DNA from: Bacteroidota bacterium
GTDB lineage: Bacteria; Bacteroidota; JABWAT01
Direction: 5' to 3'
DNA length: 64,000 nt
Assembly (NCBI GenBank): GCA_013360915.1
Contig: JABWAT010000008.1
Span: 52,683 to 116,682 of the forward strand
Shown here: piece after piece, positions 1-7,762 of the stretch
Layout of the letters: the number at the start of each line of letters is the position of its first letter
Position numbering within the stretch: position 1 is the first letter of the stretch
Made by a program: the position numbers and the translations under genes
The notes under the pieces: model-generated
Seen by the model: only the letters and a program-made list of their open reading frames with translations
Database searches by the model: none
What the model was told of the DNA's origin: nothing

Positions 1-679
1 AGAGAAGGGTTTTTGGCAGCCTGACCGATTTCTGTGAAGGAAGAATGACTGCACCGGCCCCTTTGGGTCCGTAGAATTTATGAGCGGAAAAGAAAAGGTA
101 ACCATGCATTGTCTGCAAAGCATCCAGTGGAATTTTACCGGCCGCCTGTGCCGCATCGGATAAAAGGGGAATACCGGCCTGACGACAAAGCCCGGCTGTT
201 TTTTCCACTGGTTGTATCACGCCTGTTTCATTGTTGGCTGTCATGAGAACCACCAACGAGCAGGAAAGAAAAGCAGTGTCAGAAAAGACTGTTTCATCAA
301 CACATCCATCGGACCGGACCGGCATCCAGTGAATCGGAAATCCGCCCTTTTCAAGCTCCAGTATGGGTTCCAGCACAGCCCGGTGTTCGGTCGGATTTAC
401 GAGCCATGGACCTTTATCACCGGCCATAACCAATCCCTTGATGAGCCAGTTGGCCGATTCGGTGGAGCCTGATGTAAAAATCACCCTGGACGCATCAGCG
501 CCGGTCAGTGAAGCTACCTGCTGCCTTGCTTTGGTAACTGCTGCCCCGGCTTCCAATCCCTGACGGTAAATCCGGCTGGAAGGGTTTGCAAAATGATCAG
601 TCAGATAAGGGTACATGGCAGCCAGGGCCTCGGCTGCCAGTGGTGTGGTGGAAAGATAATCGAGGTAAACCGGAATCAA
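1..679 (-). CDS. Cysteine desulfurase (NifS/IscS family), 3' part outside window
   Basis: This is a PLP-dependent class V aminotransferase-fold enzyme that would take sulfur from cysteine for Fe-S cluster or thio-cofactor synthesis. Translating the minus strand by hand gives an N-terminal YLDYLSTTPLA, then TSGSTESANWLIKG, NPTEHRAVLEP, TANNETGVIQP, SDAAQAAGK and SAHKFYGPKGAGA. These are the family's PLP-binding motifs, and the Lys in SAHK is the PLP lysine. About 226 residues are visible and the frame is open to base 1, so the active-site cysteine loop and the C-terminus lie outside the window. The likely start is TTG at 679; its TTGA overlaps the TGA of the upstream 109-residue gene, which suggests translational coupling. 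No ATG lies close upstream in frame. The IscS, NifS or SufS subclass cannot be told from this part. Confidence 0.9.
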   Translation of the reverse strand, partial: MIPVYLDYLSTTPLAAEALAAMYPYLTDHFANPSSRIYRQGLEAGAAVTKARQQVASLTGADASRVIFTSGSTESANWLIKGLVMAGDKGPWLVNPTEHRAVLEPILELEKGGFPIHWMPVRSDGCVDETVFSDTAFLSCSLVVLMTANNETGVIQPVEKTAGLCRQAGIPLLSDAAQAAGKIPLDALQTMHGYLFFSAHKFYGPKGAGAVILPSQKSVRLPKTLL

Positions 680-1005
680 CCGAAAATAACTTTCCGACGG
701 TTCATCATACCGGGAGGAAGAGGTTCCCACCGATGCCGGCGGTTGTATACATCAATATAAGGGCCGCGTTTTTTATCCTGTAAGTCCTCAAGAAACATTT
801 TGAATGTATTTTCAACCACCTGAGGAACACTTTTGCCATGACGGTCAAAGGATTCTGCAGCCATGCTGATGGTAATGCTCGAATGCTTGATGGCGAGATC
901 CCTGTCCACGCCTTTTTCCATCAGCTGCTGTGTCAAACGCCGGTGAAGTGTGTTGTTCCGGGTTTCGACTTTGCTCTTTGTTTTGTTCACAACGAATTGT
1001 CCCAT
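676..1005 (-). CDS. Conserved-looking hypothetical protein, 109 aa
   Basis: I do not recognise this gene. The start ATG at 1005 is fixed by AGGAGG five bases upstream; ten further codons are open upstream but have no such site. The product is small, basic and probably soluble. It has a helical middle (QQLMEKGVDRDLAIKHS) and a Lys/Arg/Pro-rich end (RRHRWEPLPPG), with no signal peptide or membrane segment. Its stop overlaps the TTG start of the cysteine desulfurase, so the two are probably cotranslated and this protein may serve sulfur transfer, but that rests on position only. A 92-bp gap separates it from the operon upstream. Confidence 0.65.
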   Translation of the reverse strand: MGQFVVNKTKSKVETRNNTLHRRLTQQLMEKGVDRDLAIKHSSITISMAAESFDRHGKSVPQVVENTFKMFLEDLQDKKRGPYIDVYNRRHRWEPLPPGMMNRRKVIFG

Positions 1006-1097
1006 GACATCCTCCTTTTCTCCTGAAGAGACCACTCGCCCTTCACTGTCAAAGATATAAACGGATGAGAAATCAAGGGTTGAAGGGGGTCACAAAT

Positions 1098-1799
1098 TCA
1101 GGAAGACAGTTTCCTGATCTCCAAACCCAATGATCGGACAAGATCTGCAGCAGCGGGTGTCAGTTTTTGTCCCGGAAGCAGATTAATCGGTTTTCCAGAC
1201 CAGCGAGCCTGCCTGATCATCCCTTCGGTAATCCAGGTTCCCTTTACAAGAAGCCCATCTGATTGCATTTCCGGCTTTTTCCACCGCAGTGTCGCACGGT
1301 TTAATGCCGGAAGCCATGAAACGGGGGAACCGGGAATTAACACAACCGGTTCATGAACCGGTCCGGTAATCACCGGAAGAGAACCAAGCGACAGCCGGAT
1401 GGTTCCCTCCTCCAATACAACCTCGGGCTGATCATCAGGAAAGGATTCCTGTGTGGGAAGCCAGACAGCGGGACCCGGGTTTCTTATGGGCCATTCCCCG
1501 GAAATTTCACCGGCCGGACCTTTTATTGTCATGGGAGATTCCTGAATCCGCAGATCGATTCTCCCCTTTCTGACTGGATCACCACTTTCACAATCGAGGA
1601 AAACGGTGACCAGCAGATTCCCTGAAACAACGGGGATTTCCCGGGTCTGACCACGAACCGTTAACCGGACCCGTTCGTGGCTGATTTCCCAACCTCCGGG
1701 TACGATTTGTTCACTGGTAATCGCTGTGATTCCCAGTGCCCGCGCATCAGCGGGGGAAAGCAGCAGAACGGAAGGAAGATAACCGACCGGAAAAGTCAC
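1098..1799 (-). CDS. Unknown protein with PduL-like features and C-terminal EutQ/EutT-like module
   Basis: The product is 233 residues with no signal peptide. The GTG start at 1799 overlaps the TGA of the rpiB-like gene (GTGA), so the genes are coupled. Two stretches vaguely recall phosphotransacylase PduL: LLLSPADARALGI near residue 12, and TIKGPAGEISGEWPIRNPGP near residue 90. The zinc-binding histidines of PduL are absent, so activity is doubtful. The last 45 or so residues (TWITEGMIRQA followed by NLLPGQKLTPAAADLVRSLG) resemble the short module found at the N-termini of EutQ and EutT. The same module forms the N-terminus of the RpiB-like protein encoded just upstream. The PduL link is my inference; the shared module is visible directly. 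No function can be assigned firmly. Confidence 0.6.
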   Translation of the reverse strand: MTFPVGYLPSVLLLSPADARALGITAITSEQIVPGGWEISHERVRLTVRGQTREIPVVSGNLLVTVFLDCESGDPVRKGRIDLRIQESPMTIKGPAGEISGEWPIRNPGPAVWLPTQESFPDDQPEVVLEEGTIRLSLGSLPVITGPVHEPVVLIPGSPVSWLPALNRATLRWKKPEMQSDGLLVKGTWITEGMIRQARWSGKPINLLPGQKLTPAAADLVRSLGLEIRKLSS

Positions 1800-2431
1800 C
1801 GGAAAAAGCGCTCCTCGATCTGACGGATTTTCTCCACGCGCGCTTCATGACGACCGGGTTCTGGAACAGCCGTCAGAAAGGCTTTGACCACGCTTTTTGC
1901 TGTTTCAAGTCCGATATCCCGCGATCCGAGTGTCAGAACATTGGCGTGATTGTGCTGACGGGCGTTCCGGGCGGTGAATTCATTATGACAGGGTGCAGCC
2001 AGAATTCCCTTCATTTTATTGAGTGCCATGGCAGACCCCAATCCGGCCCCATCAATCATGATTCCTATTTCAGAAGTCCGGTCCTGTATACGCCTTCCGA
2101 CGGCATAGGCAAAATCGGGATAATCCACCGCCTCGGTGGAAAAGGGACCTTCATCCGACACCTGATATCCGAGTGAAGTCAGAAACGGGATCAGATCCTT
2201 TTTCAGGTCGTACCCTCCATGATCGGACGCAATGGCAATCTTCACAACGGAAACCGACCTGGTCTCAGGTATCGTTTTCTGACCGGAGCCCTGAACCAGG
2301 CGAACGTGCTTCTCCTTTGCCAGATCTCTGGCCAGAGCGGTAATCAGATCGCCCGGGAGCAATTCAAAATCCTTTCCTGCTTTGGAGGCATCCAGGATCA
2401 TTTTTCCGGTAACCAGTCGTTTTTTATTCAT
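1796..2431 (-). CDS. RpiB/LacAB-family sugar-phosphate isomerase homologue with N-terminal extension and altered active site
   Basis: Residues 64-211 match ribose-5-phosphate isomerase B: KIAIASDHGGYDLK near 64-77, EAVDYPDFA near 100, HNEFTARNARQH near 149 and ANVLTLGSR near 163. The usual CGTG active-site loop reads IDGAGLGSAMALNK here, so Asp replaces the catalytic Cys at about residue 127 and Ala replaces the Thr at 129. The enzyme may therefore be inactive or act on another substrate. Residues 1-50 are an extra module (RLVTGKMILDASKAG then LLPGDLITALARDLA) like the N-terminus of EutQ and EutT. The 211 residues compare with about 150 in standard RpiB; the extra length is this extension. 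ATG at 2431 overlaps the tldD stop (ATGA). No microcompartment shell gene is in the window. Confidence 0.85.
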   Translation of the reverse strand: MNKKRLVTGKMILDASKAGKDFELLPGDLITALARDLAKEKHVRLVQGSGQKTIPETRSVSVVKIAIASDHGGYDLKKDLIPFLTSLGYQVSDEGPFSTEAVDYPDFAYAVGRRIQDRTSEIGIMIDGAGLGSAMALNKMKGILAAPCHNEFTARNARQHNHANVLTLGSRDIGLETAKSVVKAFLTAVPEPGRHEARVEKIRQIEERFFR

Positions 2432-3687
2432 TGACCACCTTCAGAAGTTACTGTCAGCGATGAAATCAGTACCGACGGCTGACCAATCGATACCGGACGC
2501 ACCTGACCCGACCGGATGCACCATCCGGCCGAGCTGTCAAGATAACCATCCGGACCGATTGCATCAATCCGTTTCAGCGTTTCAGGACCCGTTCCGGTCA
2601 GAACAGCCCCTTTTGCCCGACCTGTTATCTTTCCGTTTCTGATCAGCCATGCAGTGCCTGCAGGAAAAGAAAAGTGACCGGTTCCCGGATCACATTTACC
2701 GTCCTCTAAGTCAGTGATGAAAAGACCGGTTTTCAGACTTCTGATCATTTCCTCCGGGTTATCCTGGCCGGCTTTCATGATCAGATTCCGCATCCGGACC
2801 AATGGTGGATTCTCCCCTCTCTCACATCGTGCATTTCCGGTCAGAGGCAATCCAAGCTGACGGGCCGAGTCGCGGTTTGTCAGAAATCCGTTGAGTATTC
2901 CCTTCTCAATCAATACTGTATGAGTTACGGGAGATCCTTCATCATCCACCGTTTCGGTTCCCCTTCCACCCGGAAGGGTTCCGTCGTCAGAAAGGGTTAA
3001 CAGTGGATTTGCAATCGCCGAACCAAGCGAATCAGGCCGAAGCCAGGAACGTCCCTGAATCAGATTATCTGCCTCGAGTGCATGTCCCACCGCTTCGTGA
3101 AAAAGCAGACCGGGCCAGCCGGGTCCCAGAATCACCGGCCAGTCACCTGTGGGTACCTGAGACCAGCCAAGGCGGGAAAGCGGATCGTTTACCATGGAAA
3201 CTGCCAGTTTTACAAACTCACCAGGAGCAGGTTCCCGATACCCACCCCATCGTTTCCACAGCGGGGGAAGCTGGTTGGGTCGGTTTTCCAGAGCCAGCTG
3301 CAATCGCCAAAGCTCTGTTTGTTTTCTTTTTACCGGTTGGTCAGGCAGAAAAACCAGGCTGGTTTCCTGTTCAACCGTCAGATGAAATAACCGGTAGCCG
3401 GCCACTGTCCTCAATACAGATGCCGCACGGAACAGGCCTTCTTCGAGCATGGCCAGGCGGTCCTGAGTAAATGGATCGGGTATAAAGGGAAATGATTCTG
3501 GTTCAACCTGCCATGGAATGACTTGCTGTGTGGCAAGACGGAGACCGGCCGATTGGGTTGTGTGGCTCTGGGGCGGAAGCCAGGTTTCCTGTTCTATGCG
3601 AAGGTCGGTACGCTTCGAAGTTCTGATCAGACCCGACCACCAGTCATTACCGGGCGGCAGCGGGAACCGATCAGGATACTCATTCAT
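2428..3687 (-). CDS. tldD: TldD/PmbA-family metalloprotease homologue
   Basis: TldD with its partner TldE/PmbA forms a cytoplasmic zinc protease that degrades small peptides, such as microcin precursors and antitoxins in E. coli. The diagnostic [11 protein letters not shown] (HExxxH zinc motif, His197) is present, followed by [19 protein letters not shown] and the glycine-rich C-terminal part. At 419 residues it is about 60 shorter than E. coli TldD, mainly at the N-terminus. The start ATG (3687) overlaps the ribBA stop by 8 bases and its own stop overlaps the rpiB-like gene (ATGA). No TldE homologue is in the window, so either the partner is encoded elsewhere or this protein works alone. Confidence 0.9.
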   Translation of the reverse strand: MNEYPDRFPLPPGNDWWSGLIRTSKRTDLRIEQETWLPPQSHTTQSAGLRLATQQVIPWQVEPESFPFIPDPFTQDRLAMLEEGLFRAASVLRTVAGYRLFHLTVEQETSLVFLPDQPVKRKQTELWRLQLALENRPNQLPPLWKRWGGYREPAPGEFVKLAVSMVNDPLSRLGWSQVPTGDWPVILGPGWPGLLFHEAVGHALEADNLIQGRSWLRPDSLGSAIANPLLTLSDDGTLPGGRGTETVDDEGSPVTHTVLIEKGILNGFLTNRDSARQLGLPLTGNARCERGENPPLVRMRNLIMKAGQDNPEEMIRSLKTGLFITDLEDGKCDPGTGHFSFPAGTAWLIRNGKITGRAKGAVLTGTGPETLKRIDAIGPDGYLDSSAGWCIRSGQVRPVSIGQPSVLISSLTVTSEGGQ

Positions 3688-4951
3688 CGGGTTCGTTCAG
3701 GAGGGATTGAAAGACGGATGTATCGTGACTATCGGCCAGTTGAGAACCGAGAATGGCGTGGGCCATTTTATCCCGCTTGGTCCGCAGGTATTTTTCATTC
3801 ACCAGATTGGGTGAAATTTCCAGCGGAACCCGCTCGGTAACGTCGAGTCCATATCCGTTCAGTCCGACAATCTTTTTCGGGTTGTTCGTCATCAGACGCA
3901 TGGATTTTACTCCCAGATCAAGCAAAATCTGAGCACCGATTCCATAATCGCGCAGATCGGGTTTAAACCCGAGTTCCAGATTGGCTTCAACCGTGTCACG
4001 TCCCTGATCCTGGAGCACATAAGCTTTCAGTTTATTAATGAGTCCGATGCCACGGCCTTCCTGCCGCATATACAGAATGACGCCACGTCCATCCTCAGCG
4101 ACCTTCCGCATAGCGGCATCGAGCTGATCGCCGCAATCGCAGCGGGAGGAGCCGAACACATCGCCGGTAAGACATTCAGAATGAACCCTGACCAGAACCG
4201 GTTCTCCATTGCCCACATCCCCCATTGACATGGCCACATGGGTTTTACCATCCACAAGACTTTCATACGCCGCAATGGTAAACTCACCATACCGGGTTGG
4301 CAGTTTTACTTCGGCAGCCCGGTGTATCAATTTGGTGCGTTGAAGACGGAAGGAAATCAGATCCTTAATCGTGACGATTTTCAATCCAAACCGATCGGCG
4401 ACCTGCATCAGATCGGGTAACCGCGCCATGGTTCCATCCGGGTTCATGATTTCGCAGATAATACCGGCAGGTGTTAATCCGGCAAGACGGGCCAGATCAA
4501 CCCCGGCTTCGGTGTGACCTGCACGCCGGATAACGCCACCTTCTGCGGCGATCAGGGGGAAAATATGACCTGGTCTGGTAAAATCGTCGGCTTTTATTGC
4601 CGAATTGGCGATGGCCTGAATGGTTTTAGACCGGTCCGGTGCTGAAATACCAGTGGTGACGCCGTCATGCCGGTAATCGATAGAAACGGTAAAGGGAGTC
4701 CCATACCGGCTGTCATTTTTGGGAACCATCAATTCCAGATTCAATTCGGCAGCCCGTTCGCGGGTGATGGGGGCACAAATCAGCCCCCGCCCGTGAGTGG
4801 CCATGAAATTGATCATATCCGGGGTGGCAAACTGAGCAGCTGCCACGAAATCACCTTCATTCTCCCGGTCTTCATCATCAACGACGACGATGACTTTTCC
4901 GGCCCGGATATCCTCAATAGCCGATTCGATGGAATCGAAAGTCAGACGCAT
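3680..4951 (-). CDS. ribBA: Bifunctional 3,4-dihydroxy-2-butanone-4-phosphate synthase / GTP cyclohydrolase II
   Basis: This enzyme makes both early precursors of riboflavin: the four-carbon unit from ribulose 5-phosphate and the pyrimidine from GTP. The N-terminal DHBP synthase domain (about 1-205) shows [23 protein letters not shown] and [11 protein letters not shown]. The C-terminal GTP cyclohydrolase II domain (about 210-400) shows [18 protein letters not shown] with the three zinc cysteines, then [11 protein letters not shown] and [12 protein letters not shown]. The 423 residues are normal for the fusion. Both active sites look intact. It starts at ATG 4951, sharing one base with the yajC stop (TAATG). 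No riboflavin riboswitch or other rib gene was seen here. Confidence 0.97.
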   Translation of the reverse strand: MRLTFDSIESAIEDIRAGKVIVVVDDEDRENEGDFVAAAQFATPDMINFMATHGRGLICAPITRERAAELNLELMVPKNDSRYGTPFTVSIDYRHDGVTTGISAPDRSKTIQAIANSAIKADDFTRPGHIFPLIAAEGGVIRRAGHTEAGVDLARLAGLTPAGIICEIMNPDGTMARLPDLMQVADRFGLKIVTIKDLISFRLQRTKLIHRAAEVKLPTRYGEFTIAAYESLVDGKTHVAMSMGDVGNGEPVLVRVHSECLTGDVFGSSRCDCGDQLDAAMRKVAEDGRGVILYMRQEGRGIGLINKLKAYVLQDQGRDTVEANLELGFKPDLRDYGIGAQILLDLGVKSMRLMTNNPKKIVGLNGYGLDVTERVPLEISPNLVNEKYLRTKRDKMAHAILGSQLADSHDTSVFQSLLNEPDE

Positions 4952-5298
4952 TACTTACTGTCGGCTGAACCGGTCGGACGGGTAATACTGGAAATGCTGG
5001 ATTTATCAAATTTGATCGCAATATTGGCAGGAATCAGGCGGATCACAACGGTATTGCCTTCTTCAACCGATTCGACCACGCCATGGGCACCGCTGATGGT
5101 AACCACTTTATCACCTTTGGTCACACTGTCGAGCATTTTCTCACGTTCTTTCTGCTTCTTCTGCTGCGGACGGATCATGAAGAAATAAAACACAACAAAG
5201 ATCAGGACGATGGGCAGAAGTGAACCGATCAGGCTACCGGCACCACCTTCAGAACCAGCTGGCGGAGCAAAAAGAATCAGAAACATCATGGCTAACAT
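4951..5298 (-). CDS. yajC: Sec translocon accessory protein YajC
   Basis: YajC is a small single-span inner-membrane protein that associates with SecDF and the SecYEG channel. The product is 115 residues with a Gly-rich N-terminus, one long membrane helix ([20 protein letters not shown], about residues 26-45) ending in the hallmark [13 protein letters not shown], and a soluble tail with [24 protein letters not shown] precedes the ATG at 5298. It is the first gene of the coupled operon yajC-ribBA-tldD-rpiB-like-orf233; secDF or tgt, its usual neighbours, are not here. A TATCTTTA sequence about 30 bases upstream may be the -7 box. Confidence 0.95.
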   Translation of the reverse strand: MLAMMFLILFAPPAGSEGGAGSLIGSLLPIVLIFVVFYFFMIRPQQKKQKEREKMLDSVTKGDKVVTISGAHGVVESVEEGNTVVIRLIPANIAIKFDKSSISSITRPTGSADSK

Positions 5299-5434
5299 AG
5301 GAACTCCTGTTTTTTAAAGGGCGTAAAGATAGGAAAAACGCAGGGAAATTTCTGTTTACCGCAGTGGTTTTGAAGACAACATGCAAACACAATCCCACTA
5401 ATCGAAATTTAATGACCAACCATGTCACCGTTTC

Positions 5435-5476
5435 TTGACATTTAATTATTTATTGTGATAATTGGAAGCGCTTCAA
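5435..5476 (+). promoter_or_regulatory. Promoter overlapped by LacI-family-type operator
   Basis: TTGACA (5435-5440) and GATAAT (5457-5462) are separated by 16 bases, a sigma70-like arrangement. Directly on the -10 and start region lies TTGGAAGCGCTTCAA (5462-5476), whose core GAAGCGCTTC is a perfect 10-bp palindrome with a central CG step. That is the usual form of LacI/GalR-family and CcpA operators. A repressor bound here would block the start of the 723-residue surface protein gene at 5496. No LacI-type regulator is encoded in the window. Confidence 0.6.
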
Positions 5477-5495
5477 CAAATAAGGAGACCCAAAA

Positions 5496-7667
5496 ATGAA
5501 AAAATGGCTACTTTCGGTTCTTTCGCTGATTGTTTTTGCAGGAACCGCTTTCACTCAAACATACGATTTTTGGATGTGGAACGGGTGGGGTGCAGCCCCA
5601 ACAGCCGTCAGTCCGAAAGGAATTCCCGGAGTTTCGTCTGCCACTGTTACTGCAACCACAACCGGATCTGCCGGTTTTCTCTACCGGAATACCGACTGGA
5701 CACAAAAGTGGGGAGCAGCTCTTTCAATTAATACTGTAGCAGTTCTGAATCAATACAACGGTTCAGATGGATCTGCTGCCATTACGGCCGGAATGTATTA
5801 TACTCTTAATGTACCAACTTCACCTGTTGCTGATAATACCAGCAACAAAATAGGTATCCTTGAAACCACGGCTCAACCGGTTACCATCACCGCTGTTACA
5901 CGGGATTTTCTTCAACCCATTCCGGAAGAACCAGTCGAAGTAACAGTTACGCTGAGTGGTACACCCGGAACCGAAGAGAAATTCTACGTGGTCTACACAA
6001 CCAATAACTGGTCTTCAGCCACGGCTGTAGCAGTTACCCTGTCGGGAACAACGGGAACGGCAACCCTTCCTCCACAACCCGAAGGAACCGATGTCTCCTA
6101 TTATGCCATGTCATCAACAGTGCTGTCCACTTCCTGGGGATCGGACCGGGACTATTATACCCTCCGTTTAAACAACAATAGCGGTACCAATTATAACTAT
6201 ACCTCCAGCAATGTTGGCGATACCACCCCCCCGACTACTATTACAGACCTGGCTGCCACAGCGGATGCCAATCTGAACAGAATCACACTGACATGGACTC
6301 CTGTCACCGAAGAAAATTTCGAAACGTATGAAATTTTTTACAGCACCTCTGGTATTCCAACCACCACGGACCCCATGCTGGATAAATCCGATTATCTTTC
6401 TCTGGGAACCATCAGCACAAGTTCAATTACTCTGACCGGGTTAGACTGGAGTACTGATTATTTCTTTAAAATCCGTGGAGTGGATGCAGCCGGGAACAAG
6501 GGAACGCTTTCTGATGCAGATAAAGCAACCACGGTTGCAGAACCTTACATTCTGATGGATGGTACCTTTGATGGCCAATTAAAATGGGGACCTCCTGTTG
6601 CCTCCGCATCAAACACCACAGATGGATGGGGTGGTGCAAATGCCACCGATCTGTATGTAAAATATCATGATGGATATATCTATCTGGGCGTAAACCTGGC
6701 CATTGAAGGATGGCAGCGTTGGGTGTTCATTATCAATACAACATCCGGCGGCGCACCTCAGGATAGCTGGGGATTGGGTGTGTATTATGATCACACAGAT
6801 AAACCCGATTTCAGCATCCGCAAAGGAAATTCAGCTGCAACTGCACAGTTTAACGCATGGAATGGCACTGCCTGGACCTATGACGATGGCACCCTGCTTG
6901 AGGACATCTGGTACAAACAGGGAGCCTCTTTTGTGGAAGTCCGTGTTTCTCAGGCCATGTTGGGCGGAGCAGAGAATGGAGATGTTCAGTTCTACATCAC
7001 AGGAAACAATGCCGAACATGGGGCCTTCGACTGCCTGCCGGATGATGACAACTCAACTGGCTGGTCGGCTCCTGAAGTGACTTCAAACCTCAGTTTTTAT
7101 GCTTCCGGTGTGACTCTCCCGGTTGAACTGGCCTCCTTTACCGGATCCCGCCAGGGTGACCGTGTTCGCCTGAATTGGTCATCCCGTTCTGAAACAAACA
7201 ATGCGGGCTTTGAGGTAGAGGAAAAACTGGCAGGTCAATCCTGGAAATCCGTTGGTTTTGTGGCCGGAAAAGGTACCACTCAATCTACTCAGGGTTACTT
7301 CTTCGAAGTGGTTTCGGCACATAAGGCCAGCTATCGTCTGAAACAAATCGATCTGGATGGATCATTCAGTTACTCCACTGTGGTCGAGGTTTCAGGAGCA
7401 CCCACCCATTTCCTGACGGCCCGGAATTATCCGAATCCGTTTAACCCGGTTTCCACCATTGAGATTTCCATACCGGTGGCTGGTACAGTCAGTCTGGAAG
7501 TATTCAACACCTTGGGACAGCGGGTATATTCTCAACTGCTTCCCGACTTGCAAGCCGGCCTTCATACGGTACCGTTTAATGGAGCAGGATTGTCGTCTGG
7601 GTTGTATCAATACCGGATCACTCAAAATGGACAAATCGTGACCGGAACCATGTCACTGATCAAATAA
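5496..7667 (+). CDS. Secreted multidomain surface protein with FnIII, DOMON/CBM9-like and T9SS sorting domain
   Basis: The protein is exported by Sec (signal peptide MKKWLLSVLSLIVFAGTAFTQ) and probably moved across the outer membrane by type IX secretion. In order it shows a module shared with its neighbours (YDFWMWNGWG to ILETTAQPVTI, about 22-130), a beta-sandwich module (EEPVEVTVTLSG to TSWGSDRDYYTL, about 130-240), a fibronectin III domain (PPTTITDLAATAD, about 245-345) and a DOMON/CBM9-like sugar-binding-type domain (DLYVKYHDGYIYLGV, about 350-545). It ends in a YPNPFNPVSTIE sorting domain finishing GTMSLIK (about 645-723). ATG at 5496 follows AAGGAG. The LacI-type operator upstream and the carbohydrate-binding look suggest a sugar-regulated role, which is inference. 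A strong terminator follows. Confidence 0.85.
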   Translation: MKKWLLSVLSLIVFAGTAFTQTYDFWMWNGWGAAPTAVSPKGIPGVSSATVTATTTGSAGFLYRNTDWTQKWGAALSINTVAVLNQYNGSDGSAAITAGMYYTLNVPTSPVADNTSNKIGILETTAQPVTITAVTRDFLQPIPEEPVEVTVTLSGTPGTEEKFYVVYTTNNWSSATAVAVTLSGTTGTATLPPQPEGTDVSYYAMSSTVLSTSWGSDRDYYTLRLNNNSGTNYNYTSSNVGDTTPPTTITDLAATADANLNRITLTWTPVTEENFETYEIFYSTSGIPTTTDPMLDKSDYLSLGTISTSSITLTGLDWSTDYFFKIRGVDAAGNKGTLSDADKATTVAEPYILMDGTFDGQLKWGPPVASASNTTDGWGGANATDLYVKYHDGYIYLGVNLAIEGWQRWVFIINTTSGGAPQDSWGLGVYYDHTDKPDFSIRKGNSAATAQFNAWNGTAWTYDDGTLLEDIWYKQGASFVEVRVSQAMLGGAENGDVQFYITGNNAEHGAFDCLPDDDNSTGWSAPEVTSNLSFYASGVTLPVELASFTGSRQGDRVRLNWSSRSETNNAGFEVEEKLAGQSWKSVGFVAGKGTTQSTQGYFFEVVSAHKASYRLKQIDLDGSFSYSTVVEVSGAPTHFLTARNYPNPFNPVSTIEISIPVAGTVSLEVFNTLGQRVYSQLLPDLQAGLHTVPFNGAGLSSGLYQYRITQNGQIVTGTMSLIK

Positions 7668-7684
7668 TCTGTCTGACCTTTAAG

Positions 7685-7724
7685 AAAAGCCCATCAGGTC
7701 TTTTTCCTGATGGGCTTTTTTATT
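7685..7724 (+). terminator. Rho-independent terminator
   Basis: A perfect 14-bp stem (7685-7698 with 7706-7719) closes a 7-base loop and runs into a T-rich tail. It ends the transcript of the 723-residue surface protein, 17 bases after its stop codon. Confidence 0.95.
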
Positions 7725-7762
7725 ATTATAAACTCACAGATCAATGAAGAACGGAGAAATCA

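Noticed and set aside
1..679. Class V aminotransferase other than cysteine desulfurase
   Set aside because: NNETGVIQP and SAHKFYGPKG are specific to cysteine desulfurases.
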